Shown here piece by piece: positions 21,301 to 30,228 of a stretch of DNA of 64,000 bases. The notes under the pieces are model-generated. The model did no database searches. It saw only the letters and a list, made by a program, of their open reading frames with translations, and had not been told where the DNA came from. Made by a program: the position numbers and the translations under genes. Numbering within the stretch: the first letter of the stretch is position 1; every line of letters begins with the position of its first letter. The DNA lies in contig CDRNVI010000026.1 of the NCBI GenBank assembly GCA_977017575.1, positions 62,001 through 126,000 on the forward strand, read 5' to 3'. Source of the stretch: Paramoeba atlantica (Eukaryota; Discosea).

Positions 21301-23851
21301 CTCAATAGAATACGCGAAGTCTCTATTGAATTTTTTTCCCAGCGCAGTTGCACAAGCAGGTTGGCTCCTGGCTCTCGGATTACTTGGTCATTTGAGGGAA
21401 ATACAACTGAGCGACATATACTCATTGACTACATCCCACGGTATGCGAGATGCGCTAATAGTCTCCATTTTGCTTGGTGTAGCCATCAGCTCCCCTCGAA
21501 CAGGAAGAACTGATTTAGGCGAATATATCGCTATGCATATTCCCGGGTTAGAACAACGTATTCCCGTAACTGCATCTAATGATGATACAATCTTTCGCAG
21601 ACCCTCAACCCCGTATCAAGAATCACTGGCGCGATCGTGTTTGCCGAACATCGAGTATAGCTCAGCGATTCGCCAAGCAGCATTCGTTTCTCTTGGGGTG
21701 CTTCATATGGGATCTTGTCATGATATCTACTCCGCGACGCTTTTAAAAGAAATGGGTAACACATATGAGTATCAAAGCGGCTCACCGGGATACTCTTTGT
21801 CCGCAGGAATCGGTATTGGATTTCTGTGGCTAGGAAAAGGAAGTTTGTTAACGAATTCCATGAAAAACCCTACGGTGCGAAGACTGTTAGAACTCATACC
21901 TCACTGTGAAGGAATGGGCTTCTATGACGAGCAACAGGTGTTTGAACGAGTTATTGGGGAAAACAATGAACTCAACTATTTCGCTGCAGTTGCCAGGCTT
22001 TCGGATCTGAAGTCTAGGATCACTGCAAGGGCTTCGCTTAAAACTCTGAACGAAACGCGTACGGAGCGAAAACGAATGGCCATTGGCGCTTGTATGGGAC
22101 TATGCGGTATGTTTATACATTCGAACGACTCAGAACCATGTAGCGCACTTTTCTCAGCGCTTGATTCCCCGCTTTGTGAATACCTTACACCGGAACAAGC
22201 CCTTGTGTTCTCTCTATGCAGCCATCTCATACGCTGGGACGAAATCGGAGATGATCCGACGTGGTGCCGTTCACAAATATCGCCCGTGTTTCAAGGGGTA
22301 TATTCTGAAAGCACCTATCGAGCAACACAGCTTCACACGCGTCCAGGTGGGGTGCAGCATTTGCAAAGGATTGAGACACATAAGCTCGCAGGAACATATC
22401 TTGCGCTGGCCTTTCGTCATGTGGGTAATAAGCGTTCCGACCTTCGAGATTTCCTTATCACTGAATTGATTTCGCTCTATGGGCACGCTGGAAACCGTGA
22501 GCGAGACGGCACTCATCCGTCTCTTGCTGAATTAGTTCTGAACTCACCTTTGGGTGCGATGTCCACTCCTTCTCTCCTCTCTCTAGTTCCTTGTATGGCA
22601 GCTGCAGTTCTTTCCCTGGGTCTTATTATGGTTGGAACTGCAGACAAATCGACTATACAATCGTTTGAGAAAGTTGAGGCGGTTGCAGATAGCACATCCT
22701 GCTTCGGACTACATTATGCCCTTTCCCTTGCAAAAGGATTTTTAGGACTTGGAAAAGGACTGCTCACGTTTGAACACAATGCTGAGACTGTCTTTGCACT
22801 TCTCTGTTCCGTGCTACCAATACTTCCCGTAGGACCGTGGGATGAAGCCTCTTTTCTTCCGGCTCTCCGTCACCTTTGTGCATCTTATGCAACGAGTCGC
22901 GTCCTACATACCTTCGATTCGGGTACTAAGAAATCCGTATCATGTCGAGTGCAAATCATGATGAACCGGAAAAGTAAACAAATGCGATCCTCAGTAGAAA
23001 ATATTCAAGACTTTTCTCACGAGCCTGAATCATTTAACATTACATGCAAATCACCTTGCACAATACCAACTGTAGAGGATATTGCTATTGTTCGTATTGA
23101 ATTTCGTGAGAATGAAAAATATTTACCCATTGAACTCAATGGGTTCGATTTGAGCACGTATGCATCAAGAACTGGAAAGAAACTAGCTTATAATATCCCG
23201 CTTGTTCAAAGACCGATTCTCGCGCACACTGAAATATCGTTGCTAGATAGCCTTCCACCCACCAGCAGCTCGACACGGAAAGATAGTGTCAGGTTGGTGG
23301 ATCTTTCTATGAATGATGTTACGGACGAGATTATAAATGAGTATGGTAATGTGCTCCACGATTCGCCAGGCAATGAAATAAGAATTCTAGAAAGCATATG
23401 TGAAAGAAGACGAAGCGAAACTCACCTTAAGAATTCTCAGACAGTTACGGAAACAGCTCCGAAAAAGAATGATTGGGAAGAACTACAAGATCAGTTGCAT
23501 ACGAGGTTTATTTTACCAGTCCAGCTTCTGAATAGGGATGCCAATGTGAATTCCTTGCAAACTGATTCAGAGAATGCAAGTAGCACTTTTTCTACATTGC
23601 CACGTAATAGTGAGACATGGGGATGGCACAGGCAGTTACTTCGGTGGTTTACCTCTAGAGGTTCCGATTCTTCTTCCGTTGGATGTTCCAACAAGAAATC
23701 GTTATCTACCTATGAAGACCTAGATGTTGGCGTATGCACAGTCTTGTCTAGATTCCGGAACAGCAATTGGGGCACCGAATCTACATCGAAATCTCTTTTA
23801 AATCTCGCAGTTAAATGTCAAAACAGGATAGCAACTTTCGATACAAGATGA
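18380..23851 (+). CDS. APC1: Anaphase-promoting complex subunit 1 (APC1/Cut4/BimE)
   Basis: An 1823-residue scaffold of the APC/C, the ubiquitin ligase that drives mitotic exit. ATG 18,380 is the first ATG after the in-frame stop. The diagnostic part is the series of proteasome/cyclosome (PC) repeats at about residues 950-1480: AGWLLALGLLGHLREIQLSDIY, ALIVSILLGVAIS, AAFVSLGVLHMGS, SPGYSLSAGIGIGFLWLGKGS, GTYLALAFRHVGNK and ALSLAKGFLGLGKG, all with the small-residue alternation of such repeats and in the order seen in APC1. The N-terminal ~500 residues are beta-rich, as expected for the WD40-like domain, and the middle is helical. The length is close to human APC1 (~1944). Among PC-repeat proteins, proteasome Rpn1 and Rpn2 are much shorter. 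Confidence 0.85.
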   Translation: MLLKYSDQNGQQLYRDGEGPEANLIWCDNKMLRLNLHIPHLGEAGIVTSDSQDKQSISSSASTIFCTHKCSFITLGEAERHELTIYDTATEDIQVLPLDNFQPHQLIPLSHYRGVVLIGSTAVTRSDLKRSEHSIAYFVNLEGSLHPMQLYPLELLSFISEELYSCTPKKSFPACQFEPASILKVLDITNVDACALPASVLTRKDDTKEIGCYLAVICVLDIDSTPTKNNEHSLQHYRLLLIAFELSPCGSKLRCFPLSYFDQWNSSGCSLSDVSAALQILHTEDDFMACIAVKHPGKAFPLVDDPSGDAHSWWISLYNYDLQKKNILNLQKCQWNLVRTFPVAYLSPGFVINSPSEWPDISLSPMRCPSDAYLWSKVELLKCPETRMFIFLLEMTEQMSTRSTYGYYYFRPRDGTIIPENDVLTFTVERTLDLLHQNRHDSGLLRSLEPYDTQTGACLKNFHQVYLEHARISCSFLREFLYLVQESVCDTTAMYIRSWIICNKNKPNANQTEFAAADHDYEDIKNEWLYLKEYIIRFVGTQNYESVSAERALSATEDKSRFLSSAIGNHILASLHLLRESVLLQEKYRNAYLMVPSLIALAKVIGACSYERYYQSFNDANGRLLEESVYDLEAKTGKEDFHSLVILIKQSHFKIAPSHLYNVVYRICQYFDEQCVLDIETLIKSSLRKIVSCAGRPPSRAFECHIPNSLFEKYNNIMYLFSIISFLQSTEEKYTNLTEAIGVRHSWWNNWESIRNDEQKHFSIQDVNYTYRKGEKNPAVFRILNVAAQQLCELNSSVGTSLRIEFRKKILQNRATGTTSQFYVFIDKIEMINESLEEGNRTLALQLNASHTLKIDNYEQGNDVQPILRRRMLKILTLPLARGLLGLASQTTNSINRTSVKKLPLIALEGVAEKLTFEIQWSQVEDMYRDTTSTEITLHGSVRSTFMFWAIFHNACSHGLALMPNARADPSKIYSIEYAKSLLNFFPSAVAQAGWLLALGLLGHLREIQLSDIYSLTTSHGMRDALIVSILLGVAISSPRTGRTDLGEYIAMHIPGLEQRIPVTASNDDTIFRRPSTPYQESLARSCLPNIEYSSAIRQAAFVSLGVLHMGSCHDIYSATLLKEMGNTYEYQSGSPGYSLSAGIGIGFLWLGKGSLLTNSMKNPTVRRLLELIPHCEGMGFYDEQQVFERVIGENNELNYFAAVARLSDLKSRITARASLKTLNETRTERKRMAIGACMGLCGMFIHSNDSEPCSALFSALDSPLCEYLTPEQALVFSLCSHLIRWDEIGDDPTWCRSQISPVFQGVYSESTYRATQLHTRPGGVQHLQRIETHKLAGTYLALAFRHVGNKRSDLRDFLITELISLYGHAGNRERDGTHPSLAELVLNSPLGAMSTPSLLSLVPCMAAAVLSLGLIMVGTADKSTIQSFEKVEAVADSTSCFGLHYALSLAKGFLGLGKGLLTFEHNAETVFALLCSVLPILPVGPWDEASFLPALRHLCASYATSRVLHTFDSGTKKSVSCRVQIMMNRKSKQMRSSVENIQDFSHEPESFNITCKSPCTIPTVEDIAIVRIEFRENEKYLPIELNGFDLSTYASRTGKKLAYNIPLVQRPILAHTEISLLDSLPPTSSSTRKDSVRLVDLSMNDVTDEIINEYGNVLHDSPGNEIRILESICERRRSETHLKNSQTVTETAPKKNDWEELQDQLHTRFILPVQLLNRDANVNSLQTDSENASSTFSTLPRNSETWGWHRQLLRWFTSRGSDSSSVGCSNKKSLSTYEDLDVGVCTVLSRFRNSNWGTESTSKSLLNLAVKCQNRIATFDTR

Positions 23852-23873
23852 ATTCCACTGTTAAAGTAATTGT

Positions 23874-24158
23874 ATGGACTGTGTAGAATGCAAAATCCGA
23901 TTGATCGAACAAATGAGTTCAAGGTCTGACTACACCTCTCCAATTACACTATTTGAACGCGCTTGGTCTGAATTTATGAGTTGCAGACGGAGAGGGAATT
24001 CTAGCTCCCGCTTAAGCACACTTTTCTACACAAAAAAAACTCTTTTAAACAAAGAAGACTACAAGTTTCTTGAAGTAGGGTGTTGTACGATGATGTTGCA
24101 TTCTTTACTTTTATACACAGAAAAAAACGGAATAGCTTGTTATACAACATTGCTATGA
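23874..24158 (+). CDS. Doubtful 94-codon frame between APC1 and COQ7
   Basis: It has an ATG and starts 22 bases after the APC1 stop, but overlaps the COQ7 start by four bases and fills the whole gap in which APC1 3' UTR and COQ7 acceptor should lie. No domain is visible apart from a CxxC near the start (DCVECK). Listed because it is as long as the gap allows; a chance frame is more likely. Confidence 0.2.
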   Translation: MDCVECKIRLIEQMSSRSDYTSPITLFERAWSEFMSCRRRGNSSSRLSTLFYTKKTLLNKEDYKFLEVGCCTMMLHSLLLYTEKNGIACYTTLL

Positions 24159-25039
24159 AATGGAGAATGTCGCGTGCGGTGGTCCGGTATGTTTCTCTTA
24201 GTCAGGCACATTGTACACGGCAATGCACCTTCTTAGTTCGTTCTTATTCGACCCTTAATGATGCAAAAGATCAAAACACGACAACTGTCAACTGTGCTGC
24301 TGGACATCCGAACAAGAACAAACACAGCCATGCGCTCGATTCGATGATTCGAGTAGATCTAGCCGGGGAAACGGCAGCTGTTCGTATCTGCAATGCCCAT
24401 CTCTATTTTTATCCCCACAACTCCGTGCTGCAAGAAATTCTACACGAGGAACAGCGTCACTTGGCCTTGATGAACGAGTGGGCACATAGAATACGCGCAC
24501 GCCCAACTCTTCTAGATCCCATCTTTAAATTCGCCAGTGTGGGACTTGGGGTCGTAACCGCATTGTTGGGCCCCTCTTCGGTGATGTGTTGTCACGCTGC
24601 CATTGAGGATGTGATCGCAGCTCATTACAATGATCAGCTGCGACAGTTGTGTTCTTTTTCTGAGGAGTCCACGGATGATGAAAAAGCTACGGAGGGCAGT
24701 AAATTGTCCGAAGCCCATGAACAGGTAAGCACGAATGGGGGTGGACATTCAAATAAAATCTCTGGTTCATCTGGATTATTTTCTTTCTGGCCTTTCAGTG
24801 AAAAAGAACCACATGAACCAGAAAGATCTGCTTCTCCCCGTAACTTACCAAATCTCGGTAACAAGGAAAGCCATGTTGAGGAGCTGCGAAAAGTTGTCCG
24901 AAGACTTCGAGACGAGGAGATGCATCACCACGAACTTGGCATTACGCACGGAGGCCGGGATTTCATAGGATCTTCAGTGTTGTACGAGTCTGTCCGTATT
25001 CTCTGTAAGACTGGAATATGGTTGGCAAAGAGATTTTAA
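24155..25039 (+). CDS. COQ7: 5-demethoxyubiquinone hydroxylase (COQ7/CLK1)
   Basis: A diiron monooxygenase of the mitochondrial inner membrane that hydroxylates demethoxyubiquinone, the step before the last in ubiquinone synthesis. The frame is open upstream, but ATG 24,155 is the first suitable start and gives a 294-residue protein with a basic, Ser/Arg-rich mitochondrial-type leader (MKWRMSRAVVRYVSLSQ). Iron ligands are all present: E72 in AGETAAVRI, E99 and H102 in HEEQRH, E151 in AIED, and E255 and H258 in RDEEMHHHEL. Between the third and fourth helices there is an insert of roughly 75 Ser/Glu/Gly-rich residues (about 165-240) absent from most COQ7 proteins. The C-terminal hydrophobic region fits the membrane-contact helix. 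Confidence 0.88.
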   Translation: MKWRMSRAVVRYVSLSQAHCTRQCTFLVRSYSTLNDAKDQNTTTVNCAAGHPNKNKHSHALDSMIRVDLAGETAAVRICNAHLYFYPHNSVLQEILHEEQRHLALMNEWAHRIRARPTLLDPIFKFASVGLGVVTALLGPSSVMCCHAAIEDVIAAHYNDQLRQLCSFSEESTDDEKATEGSKLSEAHEQVSTNGGGHSNKISGSSGLFSFWPFSEKEPHEPERSASPRNLPNLGNKESHVEELRKVVRRLRDEEMHHHELGITHGGRDFIGSSVLYESVRILCKTGIWLAKRF

Positions 25040-25207
25040 CTTTTTACTGAGACCAGAGATCCTCATAAAAGTTAGCCTAAGGTTCTTGTAGGTTGGCTCT
25101 CTAGTTTTTGGTTCACTCCTGTTTTTGGGTACCTTCTTTCATCCATCTGGGATCTAGAATGTACCCCGGTGGTATTTTAGGTTTCCTCGGAAGTATTTTA
25201 TTATTTT

Positions 25208-25266
25208 CCAACTTTTAATGTGGTCGTTTTACCAACTTTTAATGTGGTCCAACTTTTAATGTGGTC
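25208..25266. repeat. 18-bp motif repeated three times
   Basis: CCAACTTTTAATGTGGTC occurs at 25,208-25,225, 25,232-25,249 and 25,249-25,266, the last two sharing one base. It lies in the otherwise empty 3' flank of COQ7. Confidence 0.9.
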
Positions 25267-25565
25267 AGTGCAAAAGGGTGAGTGTGAAGGCCGTAAAAAG
25301 TAAGGATGCGCCTACGAAAGCTTGAAAAATAACAAAAATGGTGTTCAAACACGACACGATTTTTTTCATACTACATGAAAAAAAACGAAAGATTGAAATC
25401 TAATAAATACAAATCTTGAAAATTTGAATTCTTTACCGCATCCCCTTTCCACTTTATTGCGAAGTGTGTCACGGAGACATTCAAAGCTCTCTTTTGCACT
25501 ATAATAATTCGAAACCGGCTGACTTGCGATATTATGAGATGTGAAGGTGTTAGTGATGTCAAGGT

Positions 25566-25600
25566 ATGTGTGTGTGCGCGCGTGTGCGTGCGCATGTGTG
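25566..25600. repeat. GT/GC alternating simple repeat
   Basis: About 35 bases of alternating purine-pyrimidine (TGTGTGTGCGCGCGTGTGCG and on), a Z-DNA-prone microsatellite. Confidence 0.9.
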
Positions 25601-25750
25601 AAAGGCATTACGTTTATCCGAACAAAAAAATGTATTACAGTTTCTGTAAAATACACTTTCTGTACCCCGCTGTTAATCCTTTCTTTCCCCGGCAACGGGC
25701 GTACTCTTACTGTATTTTTATGCCCGTACTAAGGTCAGAACTGTCCTCTT

Positions 25751-25891
25751 GTCGCTGAAGCAGGGGACGCGCCTTCATCCCTTTACTCCTACCCGAATCA
25801 CTCCCCTGGAGTGAGTGTGTTTCCCTCTCTCGGCCTTCTTCGACTTGTTTTTCCCTCTCCGAGAGGGCGTGCGTCACGGTGGCCTCCCTTG
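25751..25891. repeat. Hairpin-bearing GC-rich repeat, copy A
   Basis: Shares blocks with copy B at 26,283: GAAGCAGGGGACGC, CCTGGAGTGAG, TTCCCTC, and GCGTCACGGTGGCCTCCCTT (T instead of C in copy B). It contains stem-loops TCACTCC-CCT-GGAGTGA and CCCTCTC-CGA-GAGGG. It may be a degenerate SINE or a structured RNA; the family is unknown. Confidence 0.6.
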
Positions 25892-26282
25892 AGGATCACT
25901 AGACGTGTCCTCCGCCGACGAAACTTTCGGCTCTCTGCACCTGGCGGTCGCCCAGCTCTCTGCACCCCGGCTCTGTCGCAGCTCTCTGCACCCGGATTGC
26001 CCCCGAAGCTGTAATGTGGGGATTCCGCATCGGGATCTCCGCACCTGGGACCCCAGCTCTCCGCTGGGGTCACACCTCCGACGAGGACGAACCCTCACAT
26101 GATCCACCCGTCGTATGCGGGTAAGGACATAGTGAGCAAATCTCTGCGCTATAAGTGAATGACCAAACAAAACGCGGCTGCTCCGAATTGTGAGACACTC
26201 ATAAGAGCTCCTCTCACAGTGAGAGGACGGTCAACGCGCTTTGATTCGTATTATTCGATGCTGTACGAGGATCGTACTGGCT

Positions 26283-26421
26283 GTCGTGGAAGCAGGGGAC
26301 GCTCTTCTACTTCATCACACCCCTCCCCGGCTCACTCTCCTGGAGTGAGCCGTCTTCCCTCCCCTGCTTTGTCCTGGAGCCCTTTCCCCCGGGGAGCCAT
26401 GCGTCATGGTGGCCTCCCTTG
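26283..26421. repeat. Hairpin-bearing GC-rich repeat, copy B
   Basis: A diverged direct repeat of the segment at 25,751. The central hairpin is extended to a 10-bp stem (CGGCTCACTC pairing with GAGTGAGCCG), where copy A pairs only in the core, so the fold is kept although outer bases differ. A C/G-rich hairpin lies at the same place before the shared GCGTCATGGTGGCCTCCCTT block. Confidence 0.6.
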
Positions 26422-27073
26422 GGTACCCCCTTGGCTCTGTCTCATGTTATGTCGAGGCAGCGGTCGGTTGCAGTGCGCCCCACCGGCTACGCAAAGAGAG
26501 GCGAGTTGCCTCTCTACACCTCTATCGACAGAGTTCGTCGAAGTTAGTAGTGTATGTAGAATTCTATGTGTTCTATGCGTAGAATACTTTTTATGTCAGT
26601 GATTAAAATTGTAAGAATGTTGAAAATTGAAGGCGCGCGGGGCCCAAGCGGGTAGTAAGAGCAACGGAATGGAACTCACGTAGAACTCGTGTAATGTTGA
26701 GTTCGTTGGGAAGAATACTTAACACCGATGATTGACATACATGAGTCGCGTTTAGCAACCAAGGCAGGAACCCACAGATAAGCTTTTGCCGCCGTGCACA
26801 CGACTGTAGATTTATAGTTCCCGACTGTCTCCCACCGCTTGAGCCCTGTGGCGTGACTAGTAGGGTTCCATTCGTAGTCACTGCGATTTAAGTAGGAGTA
26901 CCATACATTGCCGCTGCGAAAAAAAGTCCCCATTATTATACGTTGTGCCCTTTCTATTTATCTGTTAAAAATGAAAGCCGAGACGTCGCTATACGATAAG
27001 TATGAAATGGTAGAGTTCTAGCACTGTATGCTTATACAGGTGCTTATGGATTGCTAGTACTGCCCCCCCTTCC

Positions 27074-27237
27074 TTTAAGCGCACCCAGTCAGACTCCCCC
27101 GTTTAAGCGCACATATGTAGAGTCGAGATGCAGACTCCGGCGCCGCGAAGCGGCGGCAATTTCTTTTTAAGTACCGATTCAGACCCCCCGTTTAAACGCA
27201 CTTTTCACGAAAAACGAGGTGCGCTTAAACAGGGGGG
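27074..27237. repeat. TTTAAGCGCAC motif cluster with a hairpin
   Basis: TTTAAGCGCAC occurs at 27,074 and 27,102, as TTTAAACGCAC at 27,191, and inverted as GTGCGCTTAAAC at 27,219. The last two, with their C6 and G7 runs, form an inverted repeat (27,184-27,201 against 27,219-27,237). This could be the end of a small inverted-repeat element. Confidence 0.7.
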
Positions 27238-27729
27238 GATAGTATAATTTTTTTAGTGGAGACTACTTTTTAAAGGTTTTGGCAGCGACTTGTTGCGAGT
27301 GATCTTTAACCCTATAAAGTCATTCGGGTGTGAAATACAAACGTATGTAAAACGTGTGGCATACAAACAATGGAAAACAACGTTTAGTTTCTCCATGATG
27401 ATCAACAATTATACATTAGAATAGCCATGATACCAAAATTTCGGATTCTTAGCCTCTGAATTTTCCTTGCAGTGCCTCGGAAACACGGGTGGGTACGTAA
27501 GTAGTTACAGTGTGGCACTAAAAAAAGTTACTTGATTATGAATTTGCGTCCCTCGTGACGTTGTACGATTTTCTATTTTTTCGACAATTTTTGATTTAAA
27601 AAGGCACTGGGGCATAAGAACTTTACATTACTCCCGTTTCTAGCTACTTATGGGTAAACCCTCAATTTGGGCCGCAAGTTTTCCTCCTATTCATGATTCA
27701 TAAATTACATTACACTTTAATTGATCAAA

Positions 27730-28566
27730 ATGACAAGGGTAACGACCCGTGGCGATCCATCTCCCAACACGAGAAATGAAATTATGGCTATTTTGGTACG
27801 CTATCTGCATCGTTGTGGCATAAAGCAAAATGTTCTTCAAGCGATTTGGGATCACAAACATTCAAGAGCCCAGTCCCGCGTTTATCGCCACTTTGTAGAT
27901 CAACTGAACGTTCTAATGTCTGTTGAACCTACCTGTTGTATCTCCGAGGATCGTGGCCGTTCCTCCTCACCTCTTGCCGCTCCATTATCCGAGTCTTATA
28001 CGATACATTCAGAAAGTTCCTGCGTTCGTGCGCGTAGTCATGGTTCACTTTCGGAGCTTTCTTGCTCAGAGTCTTCCTTTCTGGCCGAACCAACGTCATT
28101 TCGCCATGTTCATCATCGGTGTGGGCAAGTTCGAGATGCAATCGACAGTAATCTGGATCGTGTTACTCCACTGGATATTGAGGGCAACAAAGTAAAAGTG
28201 CCCCTGGAAGCAAGGCGCCTTGTGTGGAAGCCTAATCGAAAACCTCTTGATAAGAAACACACATATGACCGGAGTCCTCATAAAAGGGACTACCAAAGCA
28301 ATGGCGTTTCCATAAATTCGAATCGTAAGGGTAGAACAGCAAACAACAAGATGTCCCGCGAAGCTAAGGAACTTCATACGTCGTTAAAGTCTCGAAACAT
28401 TAAAAACAAAGAACTTCAAATTCCAAAGCGACAGCAGTCTCACAGTATACAAAGCGGAGCACTTAAACCGGAGTCTCTGAAAAGTGATTTGCAGAGTACA
28501 ATTTCTGCAGATCACTTTGAATATGAACGGAATGGGCGTCATCGTCGAGGGGATGTGGATGCATAG
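27730..28566 (+). CDS. Unknown protein, helical N-terminus and basic tail
   Basis: A 278-residue frame with ATG 27,730 (the track-length frame begins with a TTG three codons earlier). Residues ~10-65 form two or three amphipathic helices (NEIMAILVRYLHRCGIKQNV and on) that could be a small interaction domain. Residues ~75-130 are Ser-rich. The rest is Lys/Arg/Asn-rich and probably disordered, so an RNA-binding or nuclear protein is possible. No family recognised. Strand, spacing and codon use fit the neighbouring host genes. Confidence 0.65.
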   Translation: MTRVTTRGDPSPNTRNEIMAILVRYLHRCGIKQNVLQAIWDHKHSRAQSRVYRHFVDQLNVLMSVEPTCCISEDRGRSSSPLAAPLSESYTIHSESSCVRARSHGSLSELSCSESSFLAEPTSFRHVHHRCGQVRDAIDSNLDRVTPLDIEGNKVKVPLEARRLVWKPNRKPLDKKHTYDRSPHKRDYQSNGVSINSNRKGRTANNKMSREAKELHTSLKSRNIKNKELQIPKRQQSHSIQSGALKPESLKSDLQSTISADHFEYERNGRHRRGDVDA

Positions 28567-28765
28567 CTTAGAAACTTTTGTCCTTGAAACAAAGCATCGA
28601 TTTACGGATGGTCTTCGTTAAAATGGTTTGCGCCTTTCGGCGTTTTATTTTTATCGCTTTGCATCACTTTGAGCATCTTCATACAGATTCTGCACATACA
28701 TGTATATTTAAATACGGTGATATAAATTATAATTAAGCGTTCTATTTTCTTTCTATTGGAATTTC

Positions 28766-28767
28766 AG
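28766..28767 (+). promoter_or_regulatory. Likely trans-splice acceptor
   Basis: A T/C-rich stretch (TCTATTTTCTTTCTATTGG) is followed by ATTTCAG, 28 bases before ATG 28,796. A second AG lies at about 28,780. A typical spliced-leader acceptor arrangement. Confidence 0.5.
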
Positions 28768-28795
28768 TTTTTGCCTCCAGTGTAATTCGCACGAA

Positions 28796-29530
28796 ATGTC
28801 TTCGAATCTGCGCGATCGACTGCTGCGCATTGTTCCCACGGGAGCTGTAGGCGTACCAGATGGTAAAGATATCCTTGATTCTTCCCTTCCGGAAGAAACC
28901 ATAAGCAATATCTCAGACAGATGGATGGACAACGAAGAGTACAACAAAAATGGGCCTCAGGATGAATCCAGCTATTCTAATAGAATGGTTTTCAAAGAAT
29001 GCTTTTCTCCCGATGAAGAAAGCGATCGATTCGCGTTACCTGATCAAGAAATTTCTCAGATACGAGGCACACGTAAACAAAATGTGGAAAACTCGTCAGA
29101 TGCATGTGGTGATGTATCGATTCCTCCACAACAAAATCTTCAATATATTCCTGCATTCAAAAGAGCACGTGTTCGGGACGCGCGCTCCGCCGTAGTCCTG
29201 ACCAGTAAATCGCAACCCGAAATATTCGCTGAGAATCCGAGCCTCGATGGGAGGAAAGTCGAGGCACCTGGGAAGGCCAAACATGGGCATTTCTCTGAGG
29301 GTGATCGCAAAAAGCATGCGGACAGACAAGCTCGTCGTTTGGCACACTACAATGCATGTAGGGATTATGCAACCGAGCACGAAGCTGAATACCGACGTAG
29401 AGAAGCTCTCACGACTCGACAACGTCTTAAAGAGGACAGATCTCGCAAACTTGACTTGATACCGAATAGAGATGAACCGTGCCCCCCACTCTCGAAATAC
29501 ATGTTTGAATATGTATCGAAATATGTTTGA
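28796..29530 (+). CDS. Unknown acidic-to-basic protein
   Basis: A 244-residue protein with its own ATG behind a good acceptor. The N-terminal half is acidic and Ser/Asn-rich; a short conserved-looking patch PPQQNLQYIPAFKRARVRD (residues ~101-120) is followed by a charged helix (residues ~170-225: KKHADRQARRLAHYNACRDY and on) and a short C-end PLSKYMFEYVSKYV. No family recognised. It is the last host gene before the mobile-element region. Confidence 0.65.
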   Translation: MSSNLRDRLLRIVPTGAVGVPDGKDILDSSLPEETISNISDRWMDNEEYNKNGPQDESSYSNRMVFKECFSPDEESDRFALPDQEISQIRGTRKQNVENSSDACGDVSIPPQQNLQYIPAFKRARVRDARSAVVLTSKSQPEIFAENPSLDGRKVEAPGKAKHGHFSEGDRKKHADRQARRLAHYNACRDYATEHEAEYRRREALTTRQRLKEDRSRKLDLIPNRDEPCPPLSKYMFEYVSKYV

Positions 29531-29705
29531 ATCTGTTTCTATATTGTTTGTATTCGGCAGTGAATTGATAGATAGAGCGCGAATTCAATCCTTAGTAGGC
29601 TCATGGTTTCCAAAATATTCTGAAATATCAAGCGTGTATAAACATCCACCATAGAACCCCTCTATTGCCCATGTTGCACAATGTGTAAGTTTCCTATCCT
29701 TGGGT

Positions 29706-30129
29706 TTCCCATCCTTGGCGGTGTGGGCGTAGTTGGTAGACGGTGGGCCTTACAACCTGCAGGTTGTTGGTTCGATTCCCGCTATCGACAAAACTCGCAA
29801 CCTGGCGGCCTCACTACAAAGGGAAAGCGATCAGGAGTGCCTTCAAGGCCCACACCCAACCCCGCTCCCCTGGAGGACCGACCCGGAACCGCCGAGCTGA
29901 ACCAGGCTCCAGCGCAGCCGCTAAATTGCGAGCTGCTTACAGCCTTTGAGACACAGCCTACACGATGCAACGGGGTGGACGCCCGTCCTGGTAGCTACGG
30001 TTGGGTAGCCGTGCTCGGGCCGCAAGGCGTCGAGTGCCGTCTGGGAAGGGGGTAGCAAGACAATGAAAGTCGGTGACCTGAGACTCTACCCTAACGGTTG
30101 GCACTGCAGAGCCCTCCGTGTCTTCTTCT
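29706..30129 (+). mobile_element. tRNA-derived SINE with 11-bp target duplication
   Basis: The insert is flanked by TATCCTTGGGT at 29,695-29,705 and 30,130-30,140. Its head has pol III promoter boxes: an A-box-like TGGGCGTAGTTGG (29,724-29,736) and a perfect B box GGTTCGATTCC (29,769-29,779), with a tRNA-like anticodon loop CTTACAA between them (TAC, valine-like). The acceptor stem does not pair, so it is not a tRNA gene. A ~300-bp GC-rich body of unknown origin follows, and the 3' end is TCTTCT-rich. About 424 bp, longer than trypanosome SINEs I know of. The intact duplication suggests a fairly recent insertion. Confidence 0.75.
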
Positions 30130-30228
30130 TATCCTTGGGTAGGAAACTACCCAAGGATTTCATTTCAAATACCCAATATTTCACGCACCAGCATACCAGA
30201 CTGAGGTTTGTTTTGGTTTGGTTGGAAA

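Larger units (their letters stand above)
25040..27729. other. 2.7-kb gene-free gap rich in repeats and hairpins
   Basis: No host gene is recognisable. The gap holds the triple 18-mer at 25.2 kb, a GT/GC simple repeat at 25,566-25,600, two related hairpin-bearing GC-rich segments at 25.75 and 26.28 kb, a perfect 8-bp hairpin at 26,495-26,515, and a set of TTTAAGCGCAC motifs at 27.07-27.24 kb. The frames in the GC-rich part overlap on both strands and have no family likeness, so I do not call them genes. Confidence 0.6.

Noticed and set aside
25636-25648. A second TACAGTTTCTGTA, as in the spliced leader
   Set aside because: Only the short near-palindromic core matches; flanks do not resemble a leader. 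Chance is plausible for a 13-mer of this symmetry.
26159-26602. A 147-codon frame in the GC-rich gap
   Set aside because: It overlaps the hairpin-bearing repeat copy B, other frames are equally open, and no protein family is visible.
29719-29795. A tRNA gene
   Set aside because: The internal promoter boxes are good, but the acceptor arms do not pair and a target duplication surrounds a longer unit, so it is a SINE head.
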